Below are positions 15,572 to 23,942 of a stretch of DNA of 39,117 nt, piece by piece. Each line of letters begins with the position of its first letter. Within the stretch, counting starts at the first letter, position 1. The notes beneath the pieces were generated by a model. That model was not told where the DNA came from, made no database searches, and worked only from the letters and a program-made list of their open reading frames with translations. Origin of the DNA: Bryobacterales bacterium (GTDB lineage Bacteria > Acidobacteriota > Terriglobia > Bryobacterales > Bryobacteraceae); assembly GCA_020847975.1 (NCBI GenBank), contig JADLBD010000033.1, positions 1 to 39,117 on the forward strand, read 5' to 3'. Position numbers and translations under genes: made by a program.

Positions 15572-16952
15572 GCGACTCCCGGTGATCAATCAGCACCTGT
15601 CCCGTAGGCCAGCGCACCCACAGGTTCTCCACAAACCGCGGATCGAGCGGGTTCTCCTCCTTGGGGTCCGTGTAGAGGTCGAACCACAGCGGGAAGCTGT
15701 ACTGTTCCACCGGCTGGCCGAATCCGCGGCTCACCTCCCGCATCATCATCTTCCAGTTCCGCCACTTCACACCGTAGATCTCATTGCCCAGATAGATCAC
15801 CAGCGATTCGCGGTTTGACTGCCCCTTCTTGCCGAGGAAGAAGTCGAGTTGGTCAACGCCGTCGAAGACACGGTCCTTCGGCGCCTTGCCGCCGGCGATA
15901 CGGGCGAAGGTGGGGAACAGGTCCATCTCGTGCACAATCTCGTTGCTGACAGTCCCGGCGGGAACTTTGCCGGGCCAGCGGATGAGGAACGGGGCGCGCA
16001 GCGAGCCTTCATACGCCGTGAAGTACGTCCCTCGCCAAGGCCCATTGAACCCGTGATAAGGCGCGGTCGCCTCGCCGCCGTTGTCGGAAGTGAAGAGGAA
16101 GATGGTGTTGTCGCGGATGCCCAACTTGTCCATCTCATCGAGCAGGCGGCCCGTAAACGCATCCACCTGCGCGAGCACATCGGCGAACTCGCCGTTCTTC
16201 GTCTTGCCCTCAAACTCCGGATCGGGCAGCACCGGCATGTGCACCTGCGTATAGGGCAAAAACAAAAAGAACGGTTTGCGTTCTTGAGTCTTGCGCCGCA
16301 TGTAAGCGATCGCCCGCTCCGTGATCTCCCGGTCAATCGCCGCCCGCGCCTTCATGTCATAGACCTTCACCTCGCGCGGCTCCTCGCCGCGCCGCGACTC
16401 CATGACATGTGCGTACTTGACGAACGGATGTGAGCCCGGACGGAACCGCGGATTGCTCGGCCAGAAGGCGTCGTTCGACGAGTTCGGGATCCCGTACCAC
16501 TCCTCGAAACCATGATCGGTCGGGAACCGCCCTTTCGTCTGCCCCAGGTGCCACTTCCCATACATCGCCGTCGAATACCCGGCGCCCGACAGCATTTCCG
16601 CCATCGTGTATTCCCACTTCGTCAGCCCGTAAACCGGCGTATCGAGCGGCACCGACCCGTTGCCTGTCCGGACGGCATAGCGCCCGGTCAGGAGCGCGGC
16701 CCTGCTCGGCACACACTGCGCCTCGACGTTGAAGTTGAGCAGCCGCATTCCCTCCCCTGCCAGTTTGTCAAGACGCGGTGTGGCAGACCCGCGCAGGATT
16801 CCGCCGCCGTACACCCCCAGTTCACCCCAGCCGAGATTGTCCATCAGGACCAGGACGATGTTCGGCTTCGTGGGCGCGGTTTGAGCAAGAGCGGGTGCGG
16901 CAGCGGCGCAGAAGGAGCGCCTGGTGAGTCGGTGTGGCATGGACTCGTTCAT
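15528..16952 (-). CDS. Sulfatase (arylsulfatase A-type, formylglycine Cys)
   Basis: A 474-residue type I sulfatase. The leader contains a twin Arg (RLTRRSFCAAAAPALAQ), indicating Tat export. The maturation motif C-x-P-S-R appears as CVPSRAALLTG with Cys80 as the formylglycine precursor. GKWHLG, VLVLMDNLGWG (metal Asp) and FLFTSDNGG (metal Asp-Asn) complete the active site. Sulfatases of this kind desulfate polysaccharides or small aryl sulfates outside the cytoplasm. The formylglycine-generating or anaerobic maturase is not in this window. ATG 16952 has only a weak SD, and a 20-bp near-palindrome lies 3 nt upstream of it. The 3' end overlaps the convergent M20 gene by 44 bp. Confidence 0.9.
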   Translation of the reverse strand: MNESMPHRLTRRSFCAAAAPALAQTAPTKPNIVLVLMDNLGWGELGVYGGGILRGSATPRLDKLAGEGMRLLNFNVEAQCVPSRAALLTGRYAVRTGNGSVPLDTPVYGLTKWEYTMAEMLSGAGYSTAMYGKWHLGQTKGRFPTDHGFEEWYGIPNSSNDAFWPSNPRFRPGSHPFVKYAHVMESRRGEEPREVKVYDMKARAAIDREITERAIAYMRRKTQERKPFFLFLPYTQVHMPVLPDPEFEGKTKNGEFADVLAQVDAFTGRLLDEMDKLGIRDNTIFLFTSDNGGEATAPYHGFNGPWRGTYFTAYEGSLRAPFLIRWPGKVPAGTVSNEIVHEMDLFPTFARIAGGKAPKDRVFDGVDQLDFFLGKKGQSNRESLVIYLGNEIYGVKWRNWKMMMREVSRGFGQPVEQYSFPLWFDLYTDPKEENPLDPRFVENLWVRWPTGQVLIDHRESLRKEPPIRPGTPDP

Positions 16953-16955
16953 TAC

Positions 16956-16975
16956 ATCTCACGGTACTGTGAGAT
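16956..16975 (-). promoter_or_regulatory. 20-bp near-palindrome abutting the sulfatase start
   Basis: ATCTCACGGTACTGTGAGAT pairs with itself at 18 of 20 positions and ends 3 nt before the sulfatase ATG (16950-16952). As RNA it would fold into a hairpin covering the ribosome-binding region; as DNA it looks like a dimeric repressor operator. Confidence 0.45.
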
Positions 16976-17063
16976 TTCAAGCGGAGTACCAGAACTTTGG
17001 CGCCCGCCGCGAAGGGCGAGTTCTATGGGAAATTCGGGCTATGTACCGCATATTGGTTGACGT

Positions 17064-17210
17064 ATGCGAGTGTTTCCCGACGGTATCGAAGAACGCCACT
17101 GGCTGGTGAACGTCATCGTGTTCACGCGGTACTGGATCCACTACGGCGTACTGCTTCTCGTATTTGTCCTCACCATCGCGGCAGCCGCGCGAGGCGTGAT
17201 GGGGCGTTAG
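17064..17210 (+). CDS. Small single-pass membrane protein, 48 aa
   Basis: ATG 17064 to TAG 17208-17210 encodes a soluble N-terminus (MRVFPDGIEERHWLVNVIVF) and one clear membrane helix (about residues 27-43, YGVLLLVFVLTIAAAA). It fills the gap between the sulfatase and the Gfo/Idh gene. Its stop interlocks with the TAA of the convergent gene (17207-17209) in the same TTAG arrangement seen at 23939-23942. About 70% of third positions are G or C. No convincing SD is visible, and I do not recognise the sequence, so this remains tentative. Confidence 0.45.
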   Translation: MRVFPDGIEERHWLVNVIVFTRYWIHYGVLLLVFVLTIAAAARGVMGR

Positions 17211-18349
17211 CAATCCACCCAGGCGCGCTTTGTCGCGCTTTCGAGCACCTTCCCTAAAAGGTGCATGCCCCACAATCCATCCGCGAACGTGGGGTAATCC
17301 ACCGGAGCGGAAGCGTCGGCTACCTTCGCATAGAAGCGCTTGAAGACCTGCTTGTGCGAATCGTCGTAGCCTTCGCTGTGCCCGCCGGGCAGGTCGGCAA
17401 ATCCCTGCGCGGGCCCTCGCAGCAGCGAAGGATCCTTCACGATCACCTGGTTCGGCGAATTGCGGTTGCCGATCCATAACTCATCCGGCCGCTCCTGGTT
17501 CCACTGCACGCCGCTCTTGGTCCCATAGATCTCGAAGGCGAAACGGTTCTTGTTGCCCGCCGACATCTGGCTGACGGTGTAGGAACCGCGCGCCCGGCCG
17601 CCCAAATGGAGCAGCACCATGCCGAAATCCTCCGTCTCCACCGGAATCTCGTCATAGTCTTCCGCCCGCAGCGTCTTGCCTGTGAACGTCTCCACTGAAT
17701 GCTTCGGCTTCCGGCGCGTCTTATGGAACGTGGCCAGTTCGGCGCACATCGCCGTGATCTTGAGGCCTGTAAGATGCTGGATCATGTCCATCCAGTGCGA
17801 GCCGATATCGCCCACGGCGCGCAGCGCGCCGTTGGGCCCTTTCTCGACGCGCCAGTTGTAATCGGTGTCGTAAAGGAGCCAGTCCTGCGAGTAGGTGCCC
17901 TGCACAATCAGGATGTCCCCCAACTCGCCCGCCGCGATCATCTGCCGGATGTGCTGGACCACGGGATAGTAGCGCAGGTTGTGCTGCACGCAGTGGGCGA
18001 GCCCCTTCTTCTCGGCCAACTCCAACATCTGCCGCGCCTCGCCGGCGTCGAGCGTGAGAGGCTTCTCGCAAAGCACCGCTTTGCCCGCCTCGAGCGCGGC
18101 CATCGTCACGGGAAAGTGCAGCGCGTTCGGCGTCAGCACGTGGACCGCGTCAATCGATTTGTCCTCGAGAATGGTCCGGTAGTCACCCGTGGAATTGTCC
18201 ACGCCAATGGAATCTGCGAAGGCCTTGGCCCGGGCGGCGCTCGAACCCGCCACGGCCGCAACCTCCACGTTGCCCAGCCGCCGCACGTTCTCCGAGTGGA
18301 CTTTCCCCATGAATCCAGTCCCGATAATGGCCGTTTTCAACTTGCGCAT
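17207..18349 (-). CDS. Gfo/Idh/MocA family NAD(P)-dependent oxidoreductase
   Basis: A 380-residue cytosolic dehydrogenase. The N-terminal Rossmann fold begins AIIGTGFMGKVH (GxGxxG at residues 10-15). CEKPLTL contains the conserved Lys96, NLRYYPVVQ follows, and GDIGSHWMDMIQHLTG supplies the family's catalytic His. The family oxidises sugars, inositols and their derivatives. ATG 18349 is chosen because AGGAGG lies 10-15 nt upstream and the product starts at the Rossmann strand; a longer open frame to 18649 encodes a compositionally foreign leader and overlaps the divergent gene. The product probably acts with the sugar isomerase or sulfatase-type genes in glycan use (inference). Confidence 0.88.
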   Translation of the reverse strand: MRKLKTAIIGTGFMGKVHSENVRRLGNVEVAAVAGSSAARAKAFADSIGVDNSTGDYRTILEDKSIDAVHVLTPNALHFPVTMAALEAGKAVLCEKPLTLDAGEARQMLELAEKKGLAHCVQHNLRYYPVVQHIRQMIAAGELGDILIVQGTYSQDWLLYDTDYNWRVEKGPNGALRAVGDIGSHWMDMIQHLTGLKITAMCAELATFHKTRRKPKHSVETFTGKTLRAEDYDEIPVETEDFGMVLLHLGGRARGSYTVSQMSAGNKNRFAFEIYGTKSGVQWNQERPDELWIGNRNSPNQVIVKDPSLLRGPAQGFADLPGGHSEGYDDSHKQVFKRFYAKVADASAPVDYPTFADGLWGMHLLGKVLESATKRAWVDC

Positions 18350-18368
18350 GTGCCTCAGTTCCTCCTGG

Positions 18369-18387
18369 TTGGCAATAGAAATGCCAA
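18369..18387. promoter_or_regulatory. TTGGCA-N7-TGCCAA inverted repeat in a divergent promoter region
   Basis: A perfect 6-bp inverted repeat with a 7-bp spacer sits 20 bp from the oxidoreductase start and about 38 bp from the divergent small membrane gene. This is a good position for an operator controlling either gene. The binding protein is unknown. Confidence 0.45.
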
Positions 18388-18425
18388 TCACACACTCTAC
18401 CGCAAGTTGATAGACTGAAGGCGAG

Positions 18426-18704
18426 ATGCGCGTACGCGTCCGCTTTGAGGAAGGTCCGCGCGTAAAGCGCGTAGAGGGCAAGAACCAGCATCTGGCCGCC
18501 GGCGCGGCAGCACTGCTCACACCCGCCGCGGTCATGGCTGGAGTGCTCGCCGTCTGGCGCATCTGCGCGGACATCGGACTGACAGGCGAATTCGCCATCT
18601 CCAAAGGCTTCTTCTCCCACTGGCAGGTGTGGCTGGTGGTGGCCGCCATCCTCCAAATCCTCGCCTTCGCCTTGAACCGCTACGGCGTACGCCGGACGCG
18701 CTAA
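18426..18704 (+). CDS. Small membrane protein with two predicted helices
   Basis: A 92-residue product: a basic N-terminus (MRVRVRFEEGPRVKRVEGKN), a first hydrophobic helix about residues 24-46 (AAGAAALLTPAAVMAGVLAV), a short loop, a second helix about 66-85 (WQVWLVVAAILQILAFAL) and a basic tail RYGVRRTR. Both ends being basic predicts them on the cytoplasmic side. ATG 18426 follows a GAAGGCG stretch that could act as an SD. It is divergent from the oxidoreductase. I do not recognise a family. Confidence 0.65.
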   Translation: MRVRVRFEEGPRVKRVEGKNQHLAAGAAALLTPAAVMAGVLAVWRICADIGLTGEFAISKGFFSHWQVWLVVAAILQILAFALNRYGVRRTR

Positions 18705-18741
18705 GCCATCTTTAATCGCTAATCGAAATACAAGAAGCCTC

Positions 18742-18768
18742 TTGACTTCCCCGGGACGACTCGATAAT
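18742..18768 (+). promoter_or_regulatory. Possible sigma-70 promoter for the TonB-dependent receptor
   Basis: TTGACT (18742-18747) and GATAAT (18763-18768) are close to -35 and -10 consensus, but the spacer is only 15 bp. They precede the receptor ATG at 18793 by 24 bp, so the leader would be short. The site lies inside the longer open frame, which supports the shorter protein. Confidence 0.4.
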
Positions 18769-18792
18769 GTTGCCACCAAGGTTGGTGCCGCA

Positions 18793-21700
18793 ATGTCTCT
18801 TTCTGGGAAACTCTACTTCTTTTCGTTTGTTTTGCCGGTGCTGTCACTGGCCCAGTCTTTCACTGCTTCCGTGCGTGGAGTCGTTACAGATTCCTCAAGC
18901 TCGGCAATCCCCAACGCAAAAGTGGTCATTACCAACGTCGACCGGAACACTGCGCAGGAAACCGCCTCGGATTCGAGCGGACGCTACGTCATTACCGCCT
19001 TGCCTCCGGGGCGCTACTCTCTTTCGGTGGAGGCGACGGGATTCAACAAATACACACGCACCGCATTTGAACTGCTGGTTCAGCAGCAGGCGACCATCGA
19101 CGTGGAATTGAGCGTGGGCCAAATCTCGACTACGGTCAGCGTCGAGGCCAGCGCGCCGCTGCTCAATACCACGAGCGCCGCGCTGGGCCAGGTGGTGGAG
19201 AACAAATACATCCTCTCGCTTCCCCTCGCCGGCCGGGCCCCGCTGGCGTTGGTCGCCTTGACTCCGGGAGTGACGCCCTCGAACCTGAGTCCCGGCGGGC
19301 AACAGAACACGAACTTCGTGGCCAACGGGACGCGAAATTCCTCGGCCGACGTCCTGCTCGACGGCATGAGCGTAGCGAACGTCGAGCAGAACAGCGGCAT
19401 CACCAATCTCGAGTATCAGCCCTCCGTCGACGTGGTGCAGGAATTCAAAGTCCAGACGAACTTCTTTTCTTCAGAATTCGGCAATACCGGTGGTGCGATT
19501 GTGAACGTCGTCACCAAGTCCGGCACCAATAACCTCCATGGGAACGTGTATGAATTCCACCGCAACTCCGCGCTGAACGCCAACAACTGGTTTTCCAACC
19601 GCGCGGGAAGAGGGATTCCCGATTTTCACCGCAACGTGTTCGGGGGAACGCTCGGCGGACCCGTCGTGCTGCCCAAGCTCTATAACGGGCGCAACAGGAC
19701 CTTCTTCTTCTATGACTTTGAAGGAAACAAGACATCGAGCGCCACCACACGGACCGTCAGCGTGCCCACCTTGCTCGAACGCGACGGCAACTTCACGGAA
19801 ACCCGCGCCTCGAACGGCCGGTTGATCACTGTGTACAACCCGCTCAGCACCTACAAAGCTGCGGACGGCCGTACACTGCGTGAACCATTCGCGAACAACA
19901 TTGTTCCGAAGTCGATGTTCAACCCGATTGCCATAAACGCCCTAAAGACGTACCCGAGCCCCACTTCCGAAGGCAACCTCAATACGCATGCCAACAACTT
20001 CTTCGGACAGGGCGTCAACGTCAGCGAGGGCAACCAGATGGACATCAAGCTGGACCACATGTTCAGCGAGAAACAGCGCATCATGTCGCGCTACAGCGTG
20101 AATTGGGGCAACAGCGTACCGGCGGTGTTGTGGGGGAACCTGGCGGACCCCTTCTCGAACGGCGACTCGCGCTCGCGCACGCAGAACTTCGTCTTCGACT
20201 ACACGCGCACGCACAGCGCGACCACGCTCATCACCCTCCGATACGGCATCCTGCGGCAATCGGCCCACACCGATCCGAAATCCCTCGGGTTTGACCAAAC
20301 CTCCCTCGGCCTGCCGGGCCTCTATCTGACATCGGGCGTCAAAATGTTTCCGAACTTCGCGCCGGAAGGCTACCAGTTCACCGGGCAGGTGGGTTACGGG
20401 CTCATCGGGCGCGGGGACGACGTGAACAGCATCACGGGCAGCATCACGAAGATTCTGGGGGGCCACAATCTGAAAATCGGCGCTGAAGCACGGCTGATGC
20501 GGCTCAATTACCTCCAACCGGGTTATCCTCAGGGAGGCTTCAACTTCAACCGCCAGGTGACGAGCGAGGACCCGAACAAGGGCGACTCTTTCCAAGGTAA
20601 TGCCATCGCATCGATGCTGGTCGGCTGGGGGAGCGGCGGCCAGTACATGCTCGATCCGTGGTCGGCTTCCGCCTCGCAATACTACGGCTTCTACCTCCAG
20701 GACGATTACAAGGTAACGCGCAAACTCACGTTGAATCTCGGCTTGCGGTATGACTTCGACCTGCCGCGCACAGAGCGCTACAACCGCTACAGCTACTTCG
20801 ATTTCACGGCGCCGTCTCCGCTGGCCGGAAAAGTGCCGCAGTTCCCGAACCTGATCGGGCAGTTCAAGTTCGTGGACGCGAATAACCGGCGGCCGATCGA
20901 CACGGACTGGAACAACGTGCAACCGCGATTCGGGTTTGCCTATGCGCTGAACGACAAGACTGCGATTCGCGGCGGGTACGGAATTTTCTACACCCTGTCG
21001 CGGGCCACAGTCAAAGGCCACACCGGATCCGGATTCTCCACCACCTCGAATATTGAATTCAGCCGTGACGGCGGGTTGACGCCCTATGCGACGCTGAGCA
21101 ATCCGTATCCCGACGGGTTGACAATCCCTCCGGGAAACTCGGAAGGCGCCTCGACCTTCCTTGGGCTGGGAATCGGCACGGAGTCCCGCGCCAATCAGAA
21201 TCCACAATACCAGCAGTGGAATTTATCCATTCAGCGCGCCCTTCCGGGAGATTCCGTCATCCAGATCAACTACACGGGCGGCAAAGGGACGCATCTCTAC
21301 TTCGGCGGCGGCGTCCAGAACCAGAACCGGCTCGATCCCTCGTATTGGCCGCTGGGACGGACCACCTTGAACAGCCTGGTGCCCAATCCCTTCTACGGCA
21401 TCATCACGAATCCGCAGTCGCGTCTCAGCGCGGCCACGGTCACCTACAACACGCTCCTCCGTCCTTATCCGCAGTATGCGGGCGGCGTGAGCGGATCGGC
21501 GCTGAATATCGCCAATTCCATCTACCACGGCGTGCAGTTCCAGTACGAGAAGCGTTTCTCGCACGGGCTCAGCGTGCTGGCGCATTACACCATCTCGAAG
21601 CTGATCGACGACTCGTCGTTCTCGGATGGAAACGTCGGCTGGCTCGGAGGAGTGACCGATGTGCAGAACCCATTCAACCTGCGGCTGGAGCGGGCGGTCT

Positions 21701-22284
21701 CGGCGATGGACATCCCGCAGCGGCTGGTGCTCACCTTCTCCTACCAACTGCCGTTCGGCAAAGGTAAGAAGTTCGGCTCCTCCTGGAGCCGGCCGGTGGA
21801 CCTGGCGCTGAGTGGATGGGAAGTGAACGGCCTGATGACATTCAGTTCGGGCTTCCCGCTGAACAGTGGTTCGCAGTTCCGGGAATCGCCGTTGCAGGGC
21901 GGAATCCTGTGGGAAGGCGTCCAGCGGCCGAACCTGATCGGTGACCCGCGGAAGGGTGGATCCGTGGAAGACCGCCTGAACGGTTACTTCAACGACGCTG
22001 CGTTCTCGCGCCCCGCGCCGGATACGTTCGGCACCATGCCGCGAACGCTGCCCAACTACCGCAGCCCGGGAATCCGTAACGCCGACATGGCCGTGTTCAA
22101 GAACATCAACTTCCGCGAGTCGATGTACGCGCAGTTGCGCCTGGAGGCGTTCAACGTCACCAACACCCCAACATTCGCCACGCCGCACATGTCGTATGGG
22201 GCTACGAACTTCGGAGTGATCGACACATACGCCAACGGGCGCGGACCGCGAGAGTTGCAGGTGGCGGTGAAGTTCTACTTCTGA
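18793..22284 (+). CDS. TonB-dependent receptor with N-terminal carboxypeptidase-regulatory-like domain
   Basis: A ~1163-residue outer-membrane receptor. Signal peptide about 1-22 (SVLPVLSLAQ-type end). A carboxypeptidase-regulatory-like/CnaB-type domain spans about 25-110 (VRGVVTDSSSSAIPNAKVVI, YVITALPPGRYSLSVEATGF). A plug follows (SVDVVQEFKVQTNFFSSEFG, GGAIVNVVTKSGTNNLHGNV), then a long beta-barrel whose strands include LTLNLGLRYDFDLP and KTAIRGGYGIFY, ending in the outer-membrane C-terminal signature VAVKFYF. This is the expanded receptor type typical of Acidobacteriota, presumably importing oligosaccharides or other large nutrients. ATG 18793 is chosen because the signal peptide starts there and a promoter-like pair lies within the upstream extension. 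No TonB/ExbBD is in the window. Confidence 0.92.
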   Translation: MSLSGKLYFFSFVLPVLSLAQSFTASVRGVVTDSSSSAIPNAKVVITNVDRNTAQETASDSSGRYVITALPPGRYSLSVEATGFNKYTRTAFELLVQQQATIDVELSVGQISTTVSVEASAPLLNTTSAALGQVVENKYILSLPLAGRAPLALVALTPGVTPSNLSPGGQQNTNFVANGTRNSSADVLLDGMSVANVEQNSGITNLEYQPSVDVVQEFKVQTNFFSSEFGNTGGAIVNVVTKSGTNNLHGNVYEFHRNSALNANNWFSNRAGRGIPDFHRNVFGGTLGGPVVLPKLYNGRNRTFFFYDFEGNKTSSATTRTVSVPTLLERDGNFTETRASNGRLITVYNPLSTYKAADGRTLREPFANNIVPKSMFNPIAINALKTYPSPTSEGNLNTHANNFFGQGVNVSEGNQMDIKLDHMFSEKQRIMSRYSVNWGNSVPAVLWGNLADPFSNGDSRSRTQNFVFDYTRTHSATTLITLRYGILRQSAHTDPKSLGFDQTSLGLPGLYLTSGVKMFPNFAPEGYQFTGQVGYGLIGRGDDVNSITGSITKILGGHNLKIGAEARLMRLNYLQPGYPQGGFNFNRQVTSEDPNKGDSFQGNAIASMLVGWGSGGQYMLDPWSASASQYYGFYLQDDYKVTRKLTLNLGLRYDFDLPRTERYNRYSYFDFTAPSPLAGKVPQFPNLIGQFKFVDANNRRPIDTDWNNVQPRFGFAYALNDKTAIRGGYGIFYTLSRATVKGHTGSGFSTTSNIEFSRDGGLTPYATLSNPYPDGLTIPPGNSEGASTFLGLGIGTESRANQNPQYQQWNLSIQRALPGDSVIQINYTGGKGTHLYFGGGVQNQNRLDPSYWPLGRTTLNSLVPNPFYGIITNPQSRLSAATVTYNTLLRPYPQYAGGVSGSALNIANSIYHGVQFQYEKRFSHGLSVLAHYTISKLIDDSSFSDGNVGWLGGVTDVQNPFNLRLERAVSAMDIPQRLVLTFSYQLPFGKGKKFGSSWSRPVDLALSGWEVNGLMTFSSGFPLNSGSQFRESPLQGGILWEGVQRPNLIGDPRKGGSVEDRLNGYFNDAAFSRPAPDTFGTMPRTLPNYRSPGIRNADMAVFKNINFRESMYAQLRLEAFNVTNTPTFATPHMSYGATNFGVIDTYANGRGPRELQVAVKFYF

Positions 22285-22292
22285 GCACTGGC

Positions 22293-22353
22293 CGTGCGGC
22301 ATCAGTCTTGAGCCCAGCGGCCGCACGTCCATGATTCCAGGGAACAACCCTGG
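22293..22353 (+). terminator. Two successive hairpins after the TonB receptor gene
   Basis: CGTGCGGC (22293-22300) pairs perfectly with GCCGCACG (22320-22327). CCAGGG (22337-22342), loop AACAA, pairs with CCCTGG (22348-22353). No T-run follows, so termination would be inefficient or factor-assisted. They separate the receptor from the nitroreductase gene. Confidence 0.45.
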
Positions 22354-22388
22354 AGCGCGCCGGGGCGGCGGTGTTTCTATGATGGAAG

Positions 22389-23942
22389 TTGCCGCCGCCT
22401 GATCACGCCCTCGAAACCGTCTCCGCCTATCATGAGGCGACGAAGCACACACTGGAAAGGCTCTACGCCCGCCCGCATACACTCGATTGGGCCAACATGC
22501 CCAATCCGTTCCGCCATTATGAAGGTGTGCCGGTGCTCGATCTGCCGGCGGATTGCCCCGAACCGGCGGCGCAGGCTTTGGCCGTGCTCGATGGGGTGAG
22601 CGGTGAGGCGGTGGCGACGGATGGCGCCGGATTCCTCTCTTCGCTGCTTTACCACAGCGCAGCCATCAGCGCGACGAAGGTTGTCCCGTCCACCGGCTAC
22701 CGCTACGCCCTGCGGGTGAATCCGTCTTCGGGGAATCTGCATCCCACGGAGTTCCACTTTGCCGCGCGCGGGCTTGCCGGATGGGACGACGGGTTGTATC
22801 ACTATCGCTGTTCGTCCCACATGGCCGAACAGCGAATGCGCGGCGGCGAGGCGGGCCGGGAGTTGGCGGCACTGGCGATGTCTCCCTGGTTCCGGGATGC
22901 CCCGCTCGTGTTCGTGCTCACTTCCATCGCCTGGCGGGAGGCATGGAAGTATCGCGACCGCGCCTACCGTTACTGTCTGCACGATATTGGACACGCCTGG
23001 GAGAGCCTGGCGTTGGCGGCTCGTGCCTTGGGCTGCGAGGCATTTGCCCTGGGCCATTTTCCCGATGCGGAAGTGGCGCGTCTGCTGGGCTTGGAAGACG
23101 AGTGGCCGATGCTGCTGGTGGCCATTCAGGGATCGGGGATTCCCTTGGAGGCGCGCCCCGTCGAACCGGGGAAGTGGTCCGGCGGTGTCGCCAACAGGCT
23201 GTCGGAAGAGCAGGCGGCGTATCCTCTGATCGACGAGGTGCACCGGGCCACGAGCCTGGAGGCTCCACTGGCTCCCGTGGCCCAACCGGGGCCGGGGGAC
23301 AACGGAGAGGGTGAATTCACGCTCGCGCCGCTTGCAACCTCCGGATCTCCCTTTTCTTCTGTCGTGCGGCATCGCCGTTCGGCGCTCGATTTTCGGGGCG
23401 GCATCGAGAGTATCTCGTTCGAGCAGCTTTCGAAACTTCTGGAGGCCGCGGCGCGGCCATTCCACGCGGACTTCGAGGGGGACCTGTTCGGCGGCAACTC
23501 CGCCCGCTACTTGCGCCTCTACCTCTACATTCATCGCGTCTCGGCGATGAATCCTGGAATCTACCGCTACTGGCCGGAATCGCGCACGCTCGAGTGCGTA
23601 CGCCAGGGGGATCAGCGGCTGATGGCGGCGGGTCTGAGCCTGGGGCAGGACCTGGCGGGGAATTCCTGCGTCACGTTTTCCATGGTGGCCGGCCTGGAAC
23701 GCGCGATCCGCGACCACGGCAGCCGCGGCTACCGCTACGTCTTCTTCGAGGCCGGCTGCACGGGCCAGCGCCTCTACGCCGCCTCCGAGGCAATGGGGTT
23801 CCGGTCAACAGGAATCGGCGCGTTCTATGACGACCAGGTTCATCGCTACCTGGAACTGGACCCGGAACAAGGGCAGGTGGTGTATCACTTCGCCTGTGGG
23901 TACGCGGTGGAAGATCCGCGGCTTGACGCGAGCGGGGCTTAG
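22389..23942 (+). CDS. SagB-type nitroreductase-family protein with two tandem domains
   Basis: A 517-residue cytosolic protein. The N-terminal family block reads YHEATKHTLERL...LDWANMPNPFRHYEGVP. The first nitroreductase-like domain spans about 75-245 (RVNPSSGNLHPTEFHF, HDIGHAWESLALAARALG). The second spans about 315-510 (VRHRRSALDF, NPGIYRYWPESRTLE, YRYVFFEAGCTGQRLYAAS, AFYDDQVHRYL). The SagB/ThcOx branch binds FMN and, in peptide clusters, oxidises azolines to azoles. No cyclodehydratase or precursor peptide is nearby, so a stand-alone oxidoreductase role is more likely. The start is TTG 22389 with GGAAG just upstream; no ATG occurs before the conserved N-terminal block. Its stop interlocks with that of the convergent tadC (23939-23942). 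Confidence 0.8.
   Translation: MPPPDHALETVSAYHEATKHTLERLYARPHTLDWANMPNPFRHYEGVPVLDLPADCPEPAAQALAVLDGVSGEAVATDGAGFLSSLLYHSAAISATKVVPSTGYRYALRVNPSSGNLHPTEFHFAARGLAGWDDGLYHYRCSSHMAEQRMRGGEAGRELAALAMSPWFRDAPLVFVLTSIAWREAWKYRDRAYRYCLHDIGHAWESLALAARALGCEAFALGHFPDAEVARLLGLEDEWPMLLVAIQGSGIPLEARPVEPGKWSGGVANRLSEEQAAYPLIDEVHRATSLEAPLAPVAQPGPGDNGEGEFTLAPLATSGSPFSSVVRHRRSALDFRGGIESISFEQLSKLLEAAARPFHADFEGDLFGGNSARYLRLYLYIHRVSAMNPGIYRYWPESRTLECVRQGDQRLMAAGLSLGQDLAGNSCVTFSMVAGLERAIRDHGSRGYRYVFFEAGCTGQRLYAASEAMGFRSTGIGAFYDDQVHRYLELDPEQGQVVYHFACGYAVEDPRLDASGA

Noticed and set aside
17207..18649. A longer 480-residue form of the Gfo/Idh protein
   Set aside because: The extra ~100 N-terminal residues are compositionally foreign, overlap the divergent small membrane gene and its promoter region, and come before a good ribosome-binding site and the Rossmann strand.
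22389..23942. A thiazole/oxazole-modified peptide (TOMM) biosynthetic cluster around the SagB-type protein
   Set aside because: No YcaO cyclodehydratase, E1-like protein, transporter or precursor peptide was found nearby; the neighbours are a TonB receptor and Tad genes.
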